Shown: in pieces, positions 26,037 to 34,255 of the stretch | How the letters are laid out: each line of letters begins with the position of its first letter | How positions within the stretch are numbered: position 1 is the stretch's first letter | DNA from: Amycolatopsis rubida | Lineage (GTDB): Bacteria > Actinomycetota > Actinomycetes > Mycobacteriales > Pseudonocardiaceae | Direction of reading: 5' to 3' | Assembly: GCF_900115345.1 (NCBI RefSeq) | Contig: NZ_FOWC01000003.1 | Span: 620,001 to 684,000, forward strand | DNA length: 64,000 nt | Translations under genes and position numbers: made by a program | Notes under the pieces: generated by a model | Databases searched by the model: none | The model's input: the letters and a program-made list of their open reading frames with translations, nothing else | Told to the model about the DNA's origin: nothing

Positions 26037-27227
26037 TTACGCCGCCGGTTCCAGCAGGACCTTCTGGACCCCGTCGAGCTTCTTCTGGAACATCTCGTAG
26101 GCCCGCGGCGCGTCGGCCAGCGGGAGTTTGTGCGTCGCGAAGCCTTCGACGCCAAGGGGATCCCCGTCCGCGGTGAGCACCGGCAGGACGTCGTCGATCC
26201 ACCGGCGGACGTTGGCCTGCCCGGTGTGCAGCCGGATCTGCTTGTCGAACACTTCCATCATCGGGATCGGGTCGGCCATCCCGCCGTACACGCCGGACAG
26301 CGAGATCGTGCCGCCGCGCCGGACGCTGTCGATGGCCGCGTACAGCACGCTCAGCCGGTCGATTCCGGCCTTCTCGGTCACCTTCGCGCCCAGCGCCTGC
26401 GGCAGCAGCGCGACCAGGTTGTGCGCGAGTTTCCCGATCGGCGCCCCGTGTGCTTCCATGCCGACCGCGTCGATCACCGAGTCCGCGCCGCGGCCGCCGG
26501 TCAGGTCGCGGATCGCGTCGCCGATCTGCCGGTGGTCGCGCAGGTCCAGCGTCGTCGCGCCGTGTGCGCGGGCCCGCGCCAGCCGTTCGGGCACGAGGTC
26601 GACGCCGATCACCTCGCCCGCGCCCTGGTGCAGCGCGACCCGGGCCGCCATCTGGCCGATCGGGCCGAGGCCGAAGACCACGACGGAACCGCCGTCGGGA
26701 ATGTCGGCGTATTCCACGGCCTGCCACGCCGTCGGGACCACATCGGACAGGTAGACGAACCGTTCGTCCGGCGGGCCGCCGGGCACCTTGATCGGCCCGT
26801 ACTGCGCTTGCGGGACCCGGAGGTACTCGGCCTGCCCGCCGGGCACCTGGCCGTAGAGCTTCGTGTAGCCGAACAGCGCCGCGCCCTTGTCCTGGCCCTT
26901 GACCTGCGTGGTCTCGCACTGCGACTGCAACCCGCGTTCGCACATCCAGCAGTGTCCGCAGGAAATGGTGAACGGCACCACCACGCGGTCGCCGGGTTTC
27001 AGCGAACTCACGCCGCCGCCCACTTCCTCGACGATCCCCATCGGCTCGTGGCCGAGGATGTCGCCCTCGGTCATGAACGGGCCGAGGACCTCGTAGAGAT
27101 GCAGGTCGGAACCGCAAATGCCGGTGGAGGTCACCCGCACGACGGCGTCGGTCGGCTCCTCGATTTTCGGGTCCGGGACGGTCTCGACTCGCACATCCCG
27201 CTTGCCGTGCCAGGTCACTGCTTTCAT
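26037..27227 (-). CDS. Zinc-dependent alcohol/formaldehyde-type dehydrogenase
   Basis: 396 residues of the MDR family: catalytic zinc site STGICGSDLH and GHEPMGIVEEVG, a structural zinc loop CGHCWMCERGLQSQC, and a Rossmann motif VVVFGLGPIGQMAARVA. The segment GYTKLYGQVPGGQAEYLRVP and the insert near 255-300 resemble glutathione-independent formaldehyde dehydrogenases. If it oxidises formaldehyde, the product formate would feed the adjacent formate dehydrogenase, but this link is inference. It is monocistronic or cotranscribed with nothing obvious, convergent to the fdh operon. Confidence 0.88.
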   Translation of the reverse strand: MKAVTWHGKRDVRVETVPDPKIEEPTDAVVRVTSTGICGSDLHLYEVLGPFMTEGDILGHEPMGIVEEVGGGVSSLKPGDRVVVPFTISCGHCWMCERGLQSQCETTQVKGQDKGAALFGYTKLYGQVPGGQAEYLRVPQAQYGPIKVPGGPPDERFVYLSDVVPTAWQAVEYADIPDGGSVVVFGLGPIGQMAARVALHQGAGEVIGVDLVPERLARARAHGATTLDLRDHRQIGDAIRDLTGGRGADSVIDAVGMEAHGAPIGKLAHNLVALLPQALGAKVTEKAGIDRLSVLYAAIDSVRRGGTISLSGVYGGMADPIPMMEVFDKQIRLHTGQANVRRWIDDVLPVLTADGDPLGVEGFATHKLPLADAPRAYEMFQKKLDGVQKVLLEPAA

Positions 27228-27262
27228 AGCGGCCGGATTCCCCTTGCCGGGGCGGGCAAACG

Positions 27263-27880
27263 TCAGAGTCCGCGCAGGTCGGCGACGAACTCGTCGTACG
27301 CGGTGTCGCGGTCGGGCGCGCGCAGCACGGCGGACGGGTGCACGGTGGCGACCGCCGAGGCGAACATCCCGGCGAACTCTTCCGGCGGATCCAGCGGCTC
27401 GCCGCGATGCCGGGTGAGCCGGAAACCGCTGCCGTACACCGATTGCGCCGCCGTCGCGCCCAGCAGCAACACGAGCCGGGGCCGCACCGCTCGCAGTTCG
27501 GCCACCAGCCACGGGCGGCACGCGACGATCTCGGATCGCGCCGGTTTTTCGTGGATCCGGCGTTTGCCGCGGAGCTTGAACTTGAAGTGCTTGACCGCGT
27601 TGGTCAGATAGAGGGAATCGCGGTCCAGACCCGCCTCGCCGAGCGCCTTGCCGAGCAGCTTTCCGGCCGGGCCGACGAACGGTTCGCCGCGCCGGTCCTC
27701 CTGGTCGCCGGGCTGCTCGCCGAGGGCGAAGATGTCCGCGCGTTCGGCGCCCACGCCGAAAACCGTCGCCGTGGCGTCGCGGTAAAGGCCGCAGCCGCGG
27801 CAAGCGCGAGCGGCTCGGCGGAGCTTGCCGAGGCTGGCGGTGTCCGGCGGCTCGGCTCCCGGTTCCTGACGCGCGGCCAT
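27263..27880 (-). CDS. UdgX-type uracil-DNA glycosylase
   Basis: 205 residues. Fe-S cysteines CRGCGLYRDAT, the family motif ALGEQPGDQEDRRGEPFVGPAGKLL, and the UdgX-defining insertion KRRIHEKPARSEIVACRPWL. In mycobacterial UdgX the His of KRRIH becomes covalently attached to the abasic site after uracil removal, making it essentially irreversible. The later motif is LGATAAQSVYGSGFRLTRHRGE and VATVHPSAVLR. The gene lies 35 bases beyond the alcohol dehydrogenase start, on the same strand, and is divergent from the hemerythrin gene. Confidence 0.92.
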   Translation of the reverse strand: MAARQEPGAEPPDTASLGKLRRAARACRGCGLYRDATATVFGVGAERADIFALGEQPGDQEDRRGEPFVGPAGKLLGKALGEAGLDRDSLYLTNAVKHFKFKLRGKRRIHEKPARSEIVACRPWLVAELRAVRPRLVLLLGATAAQSVYGSGFRLTRHRGEPLDPPEEFAGMFASAVATVHPSAVLRAPDRDTAYDEFVADLRGL

Positions 27881-27957
27881 CGGATCGCTTTACCCGCAAG
27901 CAGCCTCGCGCAAACACGACGAGCGCGACCGCGCCGGGAGAGCTAACGTCGAGGGTC

Positions 27958-28521
27958 ATGACGGACATCACCAGCCTGATCCTCGACGATCACGAGCGGT
28001 TCCGGCGGGCGTTCGCGGACCTGGACGACCTGGACGGCCCGGACGAGCTGGCGCGGGCGTGGGAACCGCTCGCCGACCTGCTGGACCTGCACGCCGCGGC
28101 CGAGGAAGCGGTCTTCTACCCCGAGCTGATCCAGCGCGGCGCCGACGCCGAGGACGAGACGCTCGACGCGGTCGGCGACCACAACGAGATCCGCGACGCC
28201 GTCGCCGAAACCCGCCGCCACCCGGCGGGCAGCGCGGCCTGGCTCGCGGCGGTCCGGCAGGCCCGCACCGCCAACAGCGAGCACATGGCCGAGGAGGAGG
28301 ACGACGCGCTCGCCGACTTCCGCCAGCACGCCGACCCGGGCCTGCGCGAGGAACTCGGCCGGAAGTTCCTGGCGTTCAAGGCCGAGCACGAGGGCGGGAA
28401 GGGCCTCGACACCGGGGACCTCGACCCGGAGCGCTACGTCGAGGAGCAGGAGCGGAAAGCCGGGAAGACCCCGCCGGACGACGGTTCGCTGGGCATCGGC
28501 GGCCTGAAGGGAGAACGATGA
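27958..28521 (+). CDS. Hemerythrin-domain encapsulin cargo protein
   Basis: 187 residues. The HHE four-helix iron site is given by DDHERF, HAAAEEAVFYPEL, DHNEIRD and NSEHMAEEEDD. The protein ends DDGSLGIGGLKGER; SLGIGGLKG is the encapsulin targeting peptide consensus for docking inside the shell. Encapsulated hemerythrins are associated with protection from oxidative and nitrosative stress. It overlaps the shell gene by ATGA, so cargo and shell are translationally coupled. Confidence 0.95.
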   Translation: MTDITSLILDDHERFRRAFADLDDLDGPDELARAWEPLADLLDLHAAAEEAVFYPELIQRGADAEDETLDAVGDHNEIRDAVAETRRHPAGSAAWLAAVRQARTANSEHMAEEEDDALADFRQHADPGLREELGRKFLAFKAEHEGGKGLDTGDLDPERYVEEQERKAGKTPPDDGSLGIGGLKGER

Positions 28522-29330
28522 ACCACCTGATGCGCGAGCTCGCGCCGATCCCGGCCGAGGGCTGGAAGCAGATCGACGACGAGGCGCGGGAGCGGTTGGC
28601 GACGCACCTGGCGGCACGCAAGATGGTCGACGTCGAGGGCCCGCGCGGCTGGGAGTATTCGGCCACGTCGCTCGGCCGGACCCAGCGGGTCGATCCGCCG
28701 GAAACCGCCCGGGAGCGCGAAACACTCGCGCAGCAGCGCCGGGTGCTGCCGCTGGTCGAGGTGCGCGTGCCGTTCACCGTCGAGCGCAAGGAACTCGAAG
28801 ACGCCGAACGCGGTGCCGACGACCTGGAGTTCGACGACCTCGACCAGGCCGCCGCCCAGGTGGGCCTGCTGGAGAACCGCGCGGTGTTCCACGGCTGGCC
28901 GGACGCCGGGATCACCGGCATCGCCGAGGCGAGCCCGCATGACCACGGGACGCTGGGCACCGATCCGGAACGCTATCCGCATGTGGTGGCCAACGCGGTG
29001 AACACGTTGCGGTGCAAGGGAATCGAAGGACCGTACGCGCTCGCGATCAACCCCGGCGGCTACACCTCGATCGTGGAGAGCACCGAACACGGCGGCCTTC
29101 TCGTGCTCGACCACCTCCGGCGCGCGCTCGGCGGCGGCCGGGTCAAGCGGACGCCGGGGCTGACCGGAGCGGTCGTGCTGAGCCTGGCCGGCGGGGACTT
29201 CGTGCTCGAACTGGGCCAGGACCTCTCGGTCGGCTACCGCCACCACGACGCCGAGACGCTCACGCTGTATCTGGAGGAGAGCTTCAGTTTCCGGGTGACC
29301 GAACCGGACGCCGCACTCGTGCTGGACTGA
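28518..29330 (+). CDS. Family 1 encapsulin shell protein
   Basis: 270 residues with the HK97-like encapsulin features: MNHLMRELAPIPAEGWKQIDDEARERLATHLAARKMVDVEGPRGWEYSA at the start, then LVEVRVPFTVERKELEDAERGADDLEFDDLDQAA, and the C-terminal QDLSVGYRHHDAETLTLYLEESFSFRV. Such subunits assemble 60-mer or larger icosahedral nanocompartments that load cargo through the peptide seen on the preceding hemerythrin protein. The two genes form a self-contained operon with no peroxidase or ferritin cargo nearby. Confidence 0.95.
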   Translation: MNHLMRELAPIPAEGWKQIDDEARERLATHLAARKMVDVEGPRGWEYSATSLGRTQRVDPPETARERETLAQQRRVLPLVEVRVPFTVERKELEDAERGADDLEFDDLDQAAAQVGLLENRAVFHGWPDAGITGIAEASPHDHGTLGTDPERYPHVVANAVNTLRCKGIEGPYALAINPGGYTSIVESTEHGGLLVLDHLRRALGGGRVKRTPGLTGAVVLSLAGGDFVLELGQDLSVGYRHHDAETLTLYLEESFSFRVTEPDAALVLD

Positions 29331-29365
29331 GCACCGCGGCTGCCGGGCCACCGCGGCAATGAGCC

Positions 29366-29384
29366 CTGAGGGTTCCCCTCACGG
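29366..29384. repeat. GAGGGTTCCCCTCAC palindrome copy
   Basis: CTGAGGGTTCCCCTCACGG contains the arms TGAGGG/CCCTCA around TTC. It is the same core as the hairpins at 8692 and 61283. It lies 36 bases after the encapsulin stop and could serve as its terminator. Confidence 0.5.
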
Positions 29385-29471
29385 ACGTCTGCGTGGTCCG
29401 GCAGCGGGGGCTGGCCGCGGAGCTTCTGGTGAGCACGATTCCGCGGCGGCGCGGCCGGGTATCCGGCTGCC

Positions 29472-30596
29472 ATGAGCAGTCGCGGAAAGATCCAAGTCAC
29501 CACCCGAGTGCGGCTCGACGACGCCGGCGACCTCGCCGAGCACTACACGCCCGGCGTCGCCGAGCTGGCCAAGCGCGTCGCCGAGGATCCGTCGGTGCTG
29601 GCGCGGGAAACCGTGCGCGGCAACTCCGTCGCGATCGTGTCCGACGGTTCCGCGCTGCTCGGGCTCGGCGACCAGGGCCCGGCCGCCGCGCTGCCGGTGA
29701 TGGAGGGCAAAGCGGCGCTGCTGAAGCGCTTCGCCGACGTCGACGCCTGGCCGATCTGCCCGGTCAGCCGCGAGCCGGAAGACCTGGTGCGCACCGCCAA
29801 GGACCTCGCGACGTCGTTCGGCGCGATCAACCTGGAAGACATCGCCGCGCCCCGGTGCTTCACCGTCGAACGGCAACTGCACGACGAGCTGGACGTGCCG
29901 GTCTTTCACGACGACCAGCACGGCACCGCGATAGCCGTGCTCGCCGCCCTGCACAACGCGCTGAAGCTGACCGACCGCACGCCGGGGGACACCTCGGTGG
30001 TGATCTCCGGCGCGGGCGCGGCCGGGTCCGCGATCGCCCGGCTCCTGCTGAAGGCCGGCTTCAGCGCGGAACGGATCGTGGTCTGCGACAGCAACGGCAC
30101 CCTGCACGGCGAGCGCGATCTGACCGGGGAGAAGCAGTGGCTCGCGGAGAACACCAACCGCGGTGACGCGGTCCGGGGAAGCCTGCACGACGCCTTGCAC
30201 GACGCGGACGTCTTCGTCGGCGTGAGCGTCGGCGGCCTGCTCAAGGGCGACGACCTCGCGCGGATGGCCGACCGGGCGATCGTGTTCGCGCTGGCCAATC
30301 CGGATCCGGAGGTCGATCCGGACGCCGCGCACGAGCACGCGGAGATCGTCGCGACCGGCCGCAGCGATCTGCCCAACCAGATCAACAACGTCCTCGTGTT
30401 CCCGGGGATGTTCCGCGGGCTGCTCGACTCCGGTGCCCCGAGGGTGACCGCGCGGATGCTTCTCGCGGCCTCGCACGCGCTGGCCGCGACAGCCGGCGAC
30501 GATCTCGACCGCGAGCACATCGTGCCCAGCGTTTTCGACGAGGGCCTGGTGCCCGCGATCGCCGAGGGCGTCGCCGGAGCAGCCGACAACGACTGA
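29472..30596 (+). CDS. Malic enzyme (malate dehydrogenase, decarboxylating)
   Basis: 374 residues of the short bacterial malic enzyme type: LAEHYTPGVAELAKRV (catalytic Tyr), GLGDQGPAAALPVMEGKAALLKRFADVDAWPI (Lys), NLEDIAAPRCFTVE (metal Glu/Asp), VFHDDQHGTAIAVLAAL, then the Rossmann site VVISGAGAAGSAIARLLL and FALANPDPEVDPDAA. It converts malate to pyruvate and CO2, and the residues do not settle NAD versus NADP. No phosphotransacetylase fusion is present. A monocistronic start at ATG 29472. Confidence 0.93.
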   Translation: MSSRGKIQVTTRVRLDDAGDLAEHYTPGVAELAKRVAEDPSVLARETVRGNSVAIVSDGSALLGLGDQGPAAALPVMEGKAALLKRFADVDAWPICPVSREPEDLVRTAKDLATSFGAINLEDIAAPRCFTVERQLHDELDVPVFHDDQHGTAIAVLAALHNALKLTDRTPGDTSVVISGAGAAGSAIARLLLKAGFSAERIVVCDSNGTLHGERDLTGEKQWLAENTNRGDAVRGSLHDALHDADVFVGVSVGGLLKGDDLARMADRAIVFALANPDPEVDPDAAHEHAEIVATGRSDLPNQINNVLVFPGMFRGLLDSGAPRVTARMLLAASHALAATAGDDLDREHIVPSVFDEGLVPAIAEGVAGAADND

Positions 30597-30607
30597 AGGA
30601 GTGTGGA

Positions 30608-32044
30608 ATGCGAAGCGCAGAGTCCGGACGCAAGTACGAGCTGAGCTTGAAAGCGCGGGTGCCGCAGCTGGCGGGCAAGGGAATCACGCAGGAAGCTCCG
30701 GCCGAGCGGACGCTGGAGACCGTTTACTACGACACCAAGGACTTCCGGTTGACCAGAGCCGGGATCGCGGTGCGAAGAAGCAGCGACACCGGGTGGTGCC
30801 TGAGACTGCCCGGTCACGAGCTGCGGTTTCCGCTCGGCGACTCGAAGGTGCCTGCTCCGATCGCGACGCTGGTCCGCGCGTTCACGCTGGACCGCAAGCT
30901 GCGCCCGGTCGCGCAGCTGCGGACCGACCGGTTCACGCACCGCTTGGCCGACGCGTCCGGGCGGACGCTGGCGACGCTGGCGGACGACCACGTCACCGGA
31001 GAATTCCTTGGCGGACAGGCGGTTCGGCTGGACCGCTGGCGCGAGCTGGACGTCGAGGCGGGGCCTGAGCTGCTCGACCGGCTCGATCGCACCTTGCGCA
31101 AGCGCGGGGCCGAGAACGCCTGGTGGCCGTCGAAGCTGCGGCGGTTGATGGGAGACGCCGCCGAAGGCAAGCGCGGCTCGAACGAGGTCCTGCCCGCGTA
31201 TCTGCGCGAGCAATTCGAGCGATTGCGTCGTGCTGACTTGGGCTTTCGCGTCGGGGAAGACGATTCAGTGCACCAGCTCCGGGTCTCGGCGCGGAAGCTG
31301 CGGAGCGTGCTTCAGACGTTCAGATCCTTGGTGGGCAAGAAGAAGGCCGATGCGATCGTCGCGGAGCTCAAGTGGCTGGGAGCCGAACTCGCTCCCGCCC
31401 GGGACGCCGAGGTCAGCCAAGCGCGCCTGCGAGCCTGCCTCGACGAGGTCCCGCCGGAGCTGGTTTTCGGACCGCTGCGGCAATATCTGACCCGCGACTT
31501 CTCCCGCGCCGCCCAAACCGAGCTGGCTCGCGTGACGGAAGCGTTGTCCAGCAGCCGATACGTGACCCTGTTGAGGTCGATCGCCGCGCTTCTCGACACG
31601 ATGCGTCCGGCGGGAAAGAAGGCGTTGCGGAAGCCCCTGCGCAAGACCGCGCGCAAGCTCAGCCGAGCCACGGAGGCGGCGGAGGGGCTCAGCGGTGCCG
31701 AACTGGAGAAGGCATTGCACAACGTCCGGAAGAAGGCCAAGCGCGCTCGCTATGCCGCCGACGCCGTCCGGCCGGTGTCCGGCAAGAAGCTGCGCACGTG
31801 GCGCAAGCAGGTGAAGGCGGTGCAGCAGACGCTGGGCAAGCATCAGGACACGGTGGTCGACCGCGCGGCGTTGCGGCACTTCGCGATCGACGGCTTCAGC
31901 GAGAACCAGAACACGTTCACCTTCGGTCTCCTCTACGGCCGGGACGAAGCCGCGGCGAAGATGTTGCGGGACAGGTTCGCCGGGCAATGGCGCACGCTGC
32001 GCGAGGGTGCTGGCCCGGCCTGGCTGAAGGCCGGAATCCTGTAG
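30608..32044 (+). CDS. CYTH and CHAD domain protein
   Basis: 478 residues. Residues 1 to about 180 form a CYTH-like triphosphate tunnel domain (EXE-type start KYELSLKA, then ETVYYDTKDFRLTRAGIAVRRSSDTGWCLRLP). Residues about 200-478 are a CHAD domain with the conserved histidine/arginine helix DSVHQLRVSARKLRSVLQTFRSLV and its second half LHNVRKKAKRARYAADAVRP. CHAD domains bind inorganic polyphosphate, and CYTH/CHAD fusions are thought to act in polyphosphate metabolism. It follows malic enzyme by 11 bases and may be cotranscribed. Confidence 0.9.
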   Translation: MRSAESGRKYELSLKARVPQLAGKGITQEAPAERTLETVYYDTKDFRLTRAGIAVRRSSDTGWCLRLPGHELRFPLGDSKVPAPIATLVRAFTLDRKLRPVAQLRTDRFTHRLADASGRTLATLADDHVTGEFLGGQAVRLDRWRELDVEAGPELLDRLDRTLRKRGAENAWWPSKLRRLMGDAAEGKRGSNEVLPAYLREQFERLRRADLGFRVGEDDSVHQLRVSARKLRSVLQTFRSLVGKKKADAIVAELKWLGAELAPARDAEVSQARLRACLDEVPPELVFGPLRQYLTRDFSRAAQTELARVTEALSSSRYVTLLRSIAALLDTMRPAGKKALRKPLRKTARKLSRATEAAEGLSGAELEKALHNVRKKAKRARYAADAVRPVSGKKLRTWRKQVKAVQQTLGKHQDTVVDRAALRHFAIDGFSENQNTFTFGLLYGRDEAAAKMLRDRFAGQWRTLREGAGPAWLKAGIL

Positions 32045-32196
32045 TCTACTGTGGACAGCAGAAACGCCGGCGGTGTCCCCGCGGCAACGTAAGTCTGGGC
32101 GCGGTTCCGCGCCGCTCGCGGTACCCCGGCCGGTGAAGGTCTCAACCTCCGCCGGACCGGGTTTCGGCGCGGCCGGATCGGGGAACCTCGCCGGAA

Positions 32197-32691
32197 ATGG
32201 GATCACAACTGACCGCGACGTGGGTATCGGCGATCGGGAGCGCGGGCTCGCTGCTCGGATTCGCCTCGTATGTGTGGATCATGCTGCTCAACCGCAAAGA
32301 CCAGGCAGAAGTCCGGCAGGAGCAGCAGGCGCAGTCGGTCTCCGCGTGGCTTGACGAGGGCGCCCGGCACGACCGTGCCGAGGATTACGTCGTGTGCGCG
32401 CACAACAGCGGCGACGCGCCGGTGTTCGACTGCTCGCTGGAGGTCGCCCGCCCGGACGAGGACGAACCGCACCGCGCCCGGTTCGCGATCATCCCGCCCG
32501 GCGCGACCGCCGTCCGCGCGCTGCCGTTCGGCGAGGACGCCATGGCGGTGGACGACCTGTACTCCGCGGCCGCCGTGCCCGGCCTGTCCTTCACCGATTC
32601 CCGCGGCGGCCACTGGAGGCGCGACACCTCGGGCATGCTCAGCCGCGCCGACCACCGTTCGCTGCGCGGGCGCTGGCGGTCCGGAAGCTGA
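32197..32691 (+). CDS. Hypothetical protein with one N-terminal membrane segment
   Basis: 164 residues. Residues 7-30 (TWVSAIGSAGSLLGFASYVWIML) are a membrane anchor, followed by a short charged stretch RKDQAEVRQEQQAQSV and a soluble beta-rich domain (YVVCAHNSGDAPVFDCSLEVARPDEDEPHRARFAIIPPGATAVRAL). This layout occurs in uncharacterised actinobacterial proteins. No function is offered. It stands alone between the CHAD gene and a doubtful reading frame. Confidence 0.65.
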   Translation: MGSQLTATWVSAIGSAGSLLGFASYVWIMLLNRKDQAEVRQEQQAQSVSAWLDEGARHDRAEDYVVCAHNSGDAPVFDCSLEVARPDEDEPHRARFAIIPPGATAVRALPFGEDAMAVDDLYSAAAVPGLSFTDSRGGHWRRDTSGMLSRADHRSLRGRWRSGS

Positions 32692-32713
32692 TCCTTCCGC
32701 CGGAAAGGCACCC

Positions 32714-33061
32714 GTGACCGCCACGCCGGACGTCCCGCCCGGCACTCAGCACGCCGTCCTCGCCGCACTGCGAGGCTGTCTCGCCTGGGCCGGACGGGTG
32801 TCTGCCGGGGTTGCCCCGGCCGGGATGTCGCGTTGCTGGGGAACGAGATCCACGGATGGTCGGCCGCGGTCGAAACGCTTTCCGGCGAAAATCCGCTATT
32901 GCGGCGGTGCCAGCGTCGTTCTGCCGCCCGCACAGCTCATCCGGTTCGTCACCGCATTGCGTGAGGACGATCACCGCATCGGGCAGTTCGCGCCGAACCC
33001 GGCACTCTGCTGCGCCTGTGCGAGGTGTCTTGAGCCCCCATTCGGGTGGCCGGTTGATTGA
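32714..33061 (+). CDS. Doubtful small reading frame, possibly an eroded gene
   Basis: GTG 32714 follows GGAAAGGCACCC and opens 115 codons (VTATPDVPPGTQHAVLAALRG...). The middle reads poorly in this frame but well in another (DVALLGNEIHGWSAAVETLS, about 32826-32890), and the end reads well again in the first frame (VVLPPAQLIRFVTALREDDHRIGQFAP). This suggests a gene with two compensating or degrading indels. No family was recognised. Confidence 0.25.
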   Translation: MTATPDVPPGTQHAVLAALRGCLAWAGRVSAGVAPAGMSRCWGTRSTDGRPRSKRFPAKIRYCGGASVVLPPAQLIRFVTALREDDHRIGQFAPNPALCCACARCLEPPFGWPVD

Positions 33062-33252
33062 TCGTGCCCTCGGGCGGGTACCACCCGGCCATGACACTCC
33101 GGCTGCCAGGCGTCCCGGCGAGCACGCTGATCCGCCGCTCGCTCGCCTTGCGACGCCGAGCACTGTCCACTAAGGATGATTAGCGTCGGCGACGCGATGC
33201 GCTCCATGGCACTACACGAGTCACGTTCCCTTCGGCGCTCAGGAGGATTTAC

Positions 33253-34053
33253 ATGACCGCGGCGACCATGACCCGCACCCGGCGTGACGACTACCGGCAC
33301 TGCGCGGTGCTGTTCGAGGAGATCAGCCGCCTCGCCGAGGACACCGACGAGCACTCCCGGCTGCGGCGCCGCCTCATCGAAGAGCATCTTCCGCTGGCCG
33401 AGCACATCGCGCGCCGCTTCGCCCGGCGCGGCCAGCCGTCCGAGGACCTCCTGCAGGTGGCGCGGATCGGTCTCATCAACGCCGTCGACCGCTACGACCC
33501 GGCGCGGCAGACGGATTTCGTCGCCTTCGCCGTCCCGACGGTGATGGGCGAGGTCCGCCGGTACTTCCGCGACAACACGTGGTCGGTCCGCGTCCCGCGG
33601 CGGCTCAAGGAACTCCACGTGACGATCGGCCAGGCCGCCACCGAACTGGGCCAGCGCCTTGGCCGCGCGCCCACCGCGCGCGAACTCGCCGACCATCTCG
33701 ATCTCGATCTCGACGAGGTCGCCGAAGCCCTGCACGCCGGGAACGCCTACCAGGCCGCGTCCATCGACTACCCGTCCCACGACGACACCGGCTCGATCGC
33801 GCTGGCCGACACCCTCGGCGACGAGGACCCGGAAATCGAGAAGCTCGAAGACCGGGAAACGCTCAAGCCGCTGTTGCGGAGCCTGCCGGAGCGGGAACGC
33901 GCGATTGTCGTCATGCGGTTCTTCTCGACCATGACGCAGAGCCAGATCGCCGAACGGGTCGGGCTGTCGCAGATGCAGGTTTCGCGGTTGCTGGCCCGGA
34001 CGTTGAGCAGCTTGCGGGAGCAGCTCACCGAGGCGGCCAGCCCTAGCCGGTGA
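33253..34053 (+). CDS. SigB/SigF/SigG-family alternative sigma factor
   Basis: 266 residues. Region 2 is HLPLAEHIARRFARRGQPSEDLLQVARIGLINAVDRYDPARQTDFVAFAVPTVMGEVRRYFRDNTWSVRVPRRLKEL, region 3 contains LGRAPTARELADHLDLDLDEV, and region 4 is LPERERAIVVMRFFSTMTQSQIAERVGLSQMQVSRLLARTLSSLRE. This is the stress/differentiation sigma group. ATG 33253 has a strong AGGAGG site 6 bases upstream. No anti-sigma factor is adjacent, although an STAS antagonist lies at 63 kb. Confidence 0.93.
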   Translation: MTAATMTRTRRDDYRHCAVLFEEISRLAEDTDEHSRLRRRLIEEHLPLAEHIARRFARRGQPSEDLLQVARIGLINAVDRYDPARQTDFVAFAVPTVMGEVRRYFRDNTWSVRVPRRLKELHVTIGQAATELGQRLGRAPTARELADHLDLDLDEVAEALHAGNAYQAASIDYPSHDDTGSIALADTLGDEDPEIEKLEDRETLKPLLRSLPERERAIVVMRFFSTMTQSQIAERVGLSQMQVSRLLARTLSSLREQLTEAASPSR

Positions 34054-34205
34054 CGTATCCGGTAGGCGTGCACGCGGTCAGGCCGCGGAAATCGCGGTTC
34101 AGGTGGGATTGATCGGCGTATCCGCAGTGGAGCGCCAGCTCCGCCCAGGAGCGCGCAGCGGGGACACCGCGCGGCGCAGGCGGGCGATCCGTCCGACGAT
34201 GGTGT
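34043..34205 (-). pseudogene. AraC-type regulator C-terminal remnant
   Basis: The last 40 residues of the minus frame, RSWAELALHCGYADQSHLNRDFRGLTACTPTGYV, are the second helix-turn-helix of an AraC regulator. Just upstream in another frame comes TIVGRIARLRRAV, the preceding AraC helix. Everything before is missing and cut by the 21-bp hairpin at 34204. It is a frameshifted, truncated fragment overlapping the sigma factor end by 11 bases. Confidence 0.7.
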
Positions 34206-34249
34206 CGTGAGTGGCGTTGCCGGTGAGAACCGGCAACGCCACTCACGAC
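34204..34249. terminator. Hairpin with perfect 21-bp stem
   Basis: Arms 34204-34224 and 34229-34249 (ACCGGCAACGCCACTCAC in the right arm) pair perfectly over a 4-base loop GAGA. It lies 7 bases beyond the stop of the leftward MFS gene and so is probably its terminator. There is no U-run. Confidence 0.7.
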
Positions 34250-34255
34250 CCCCGC

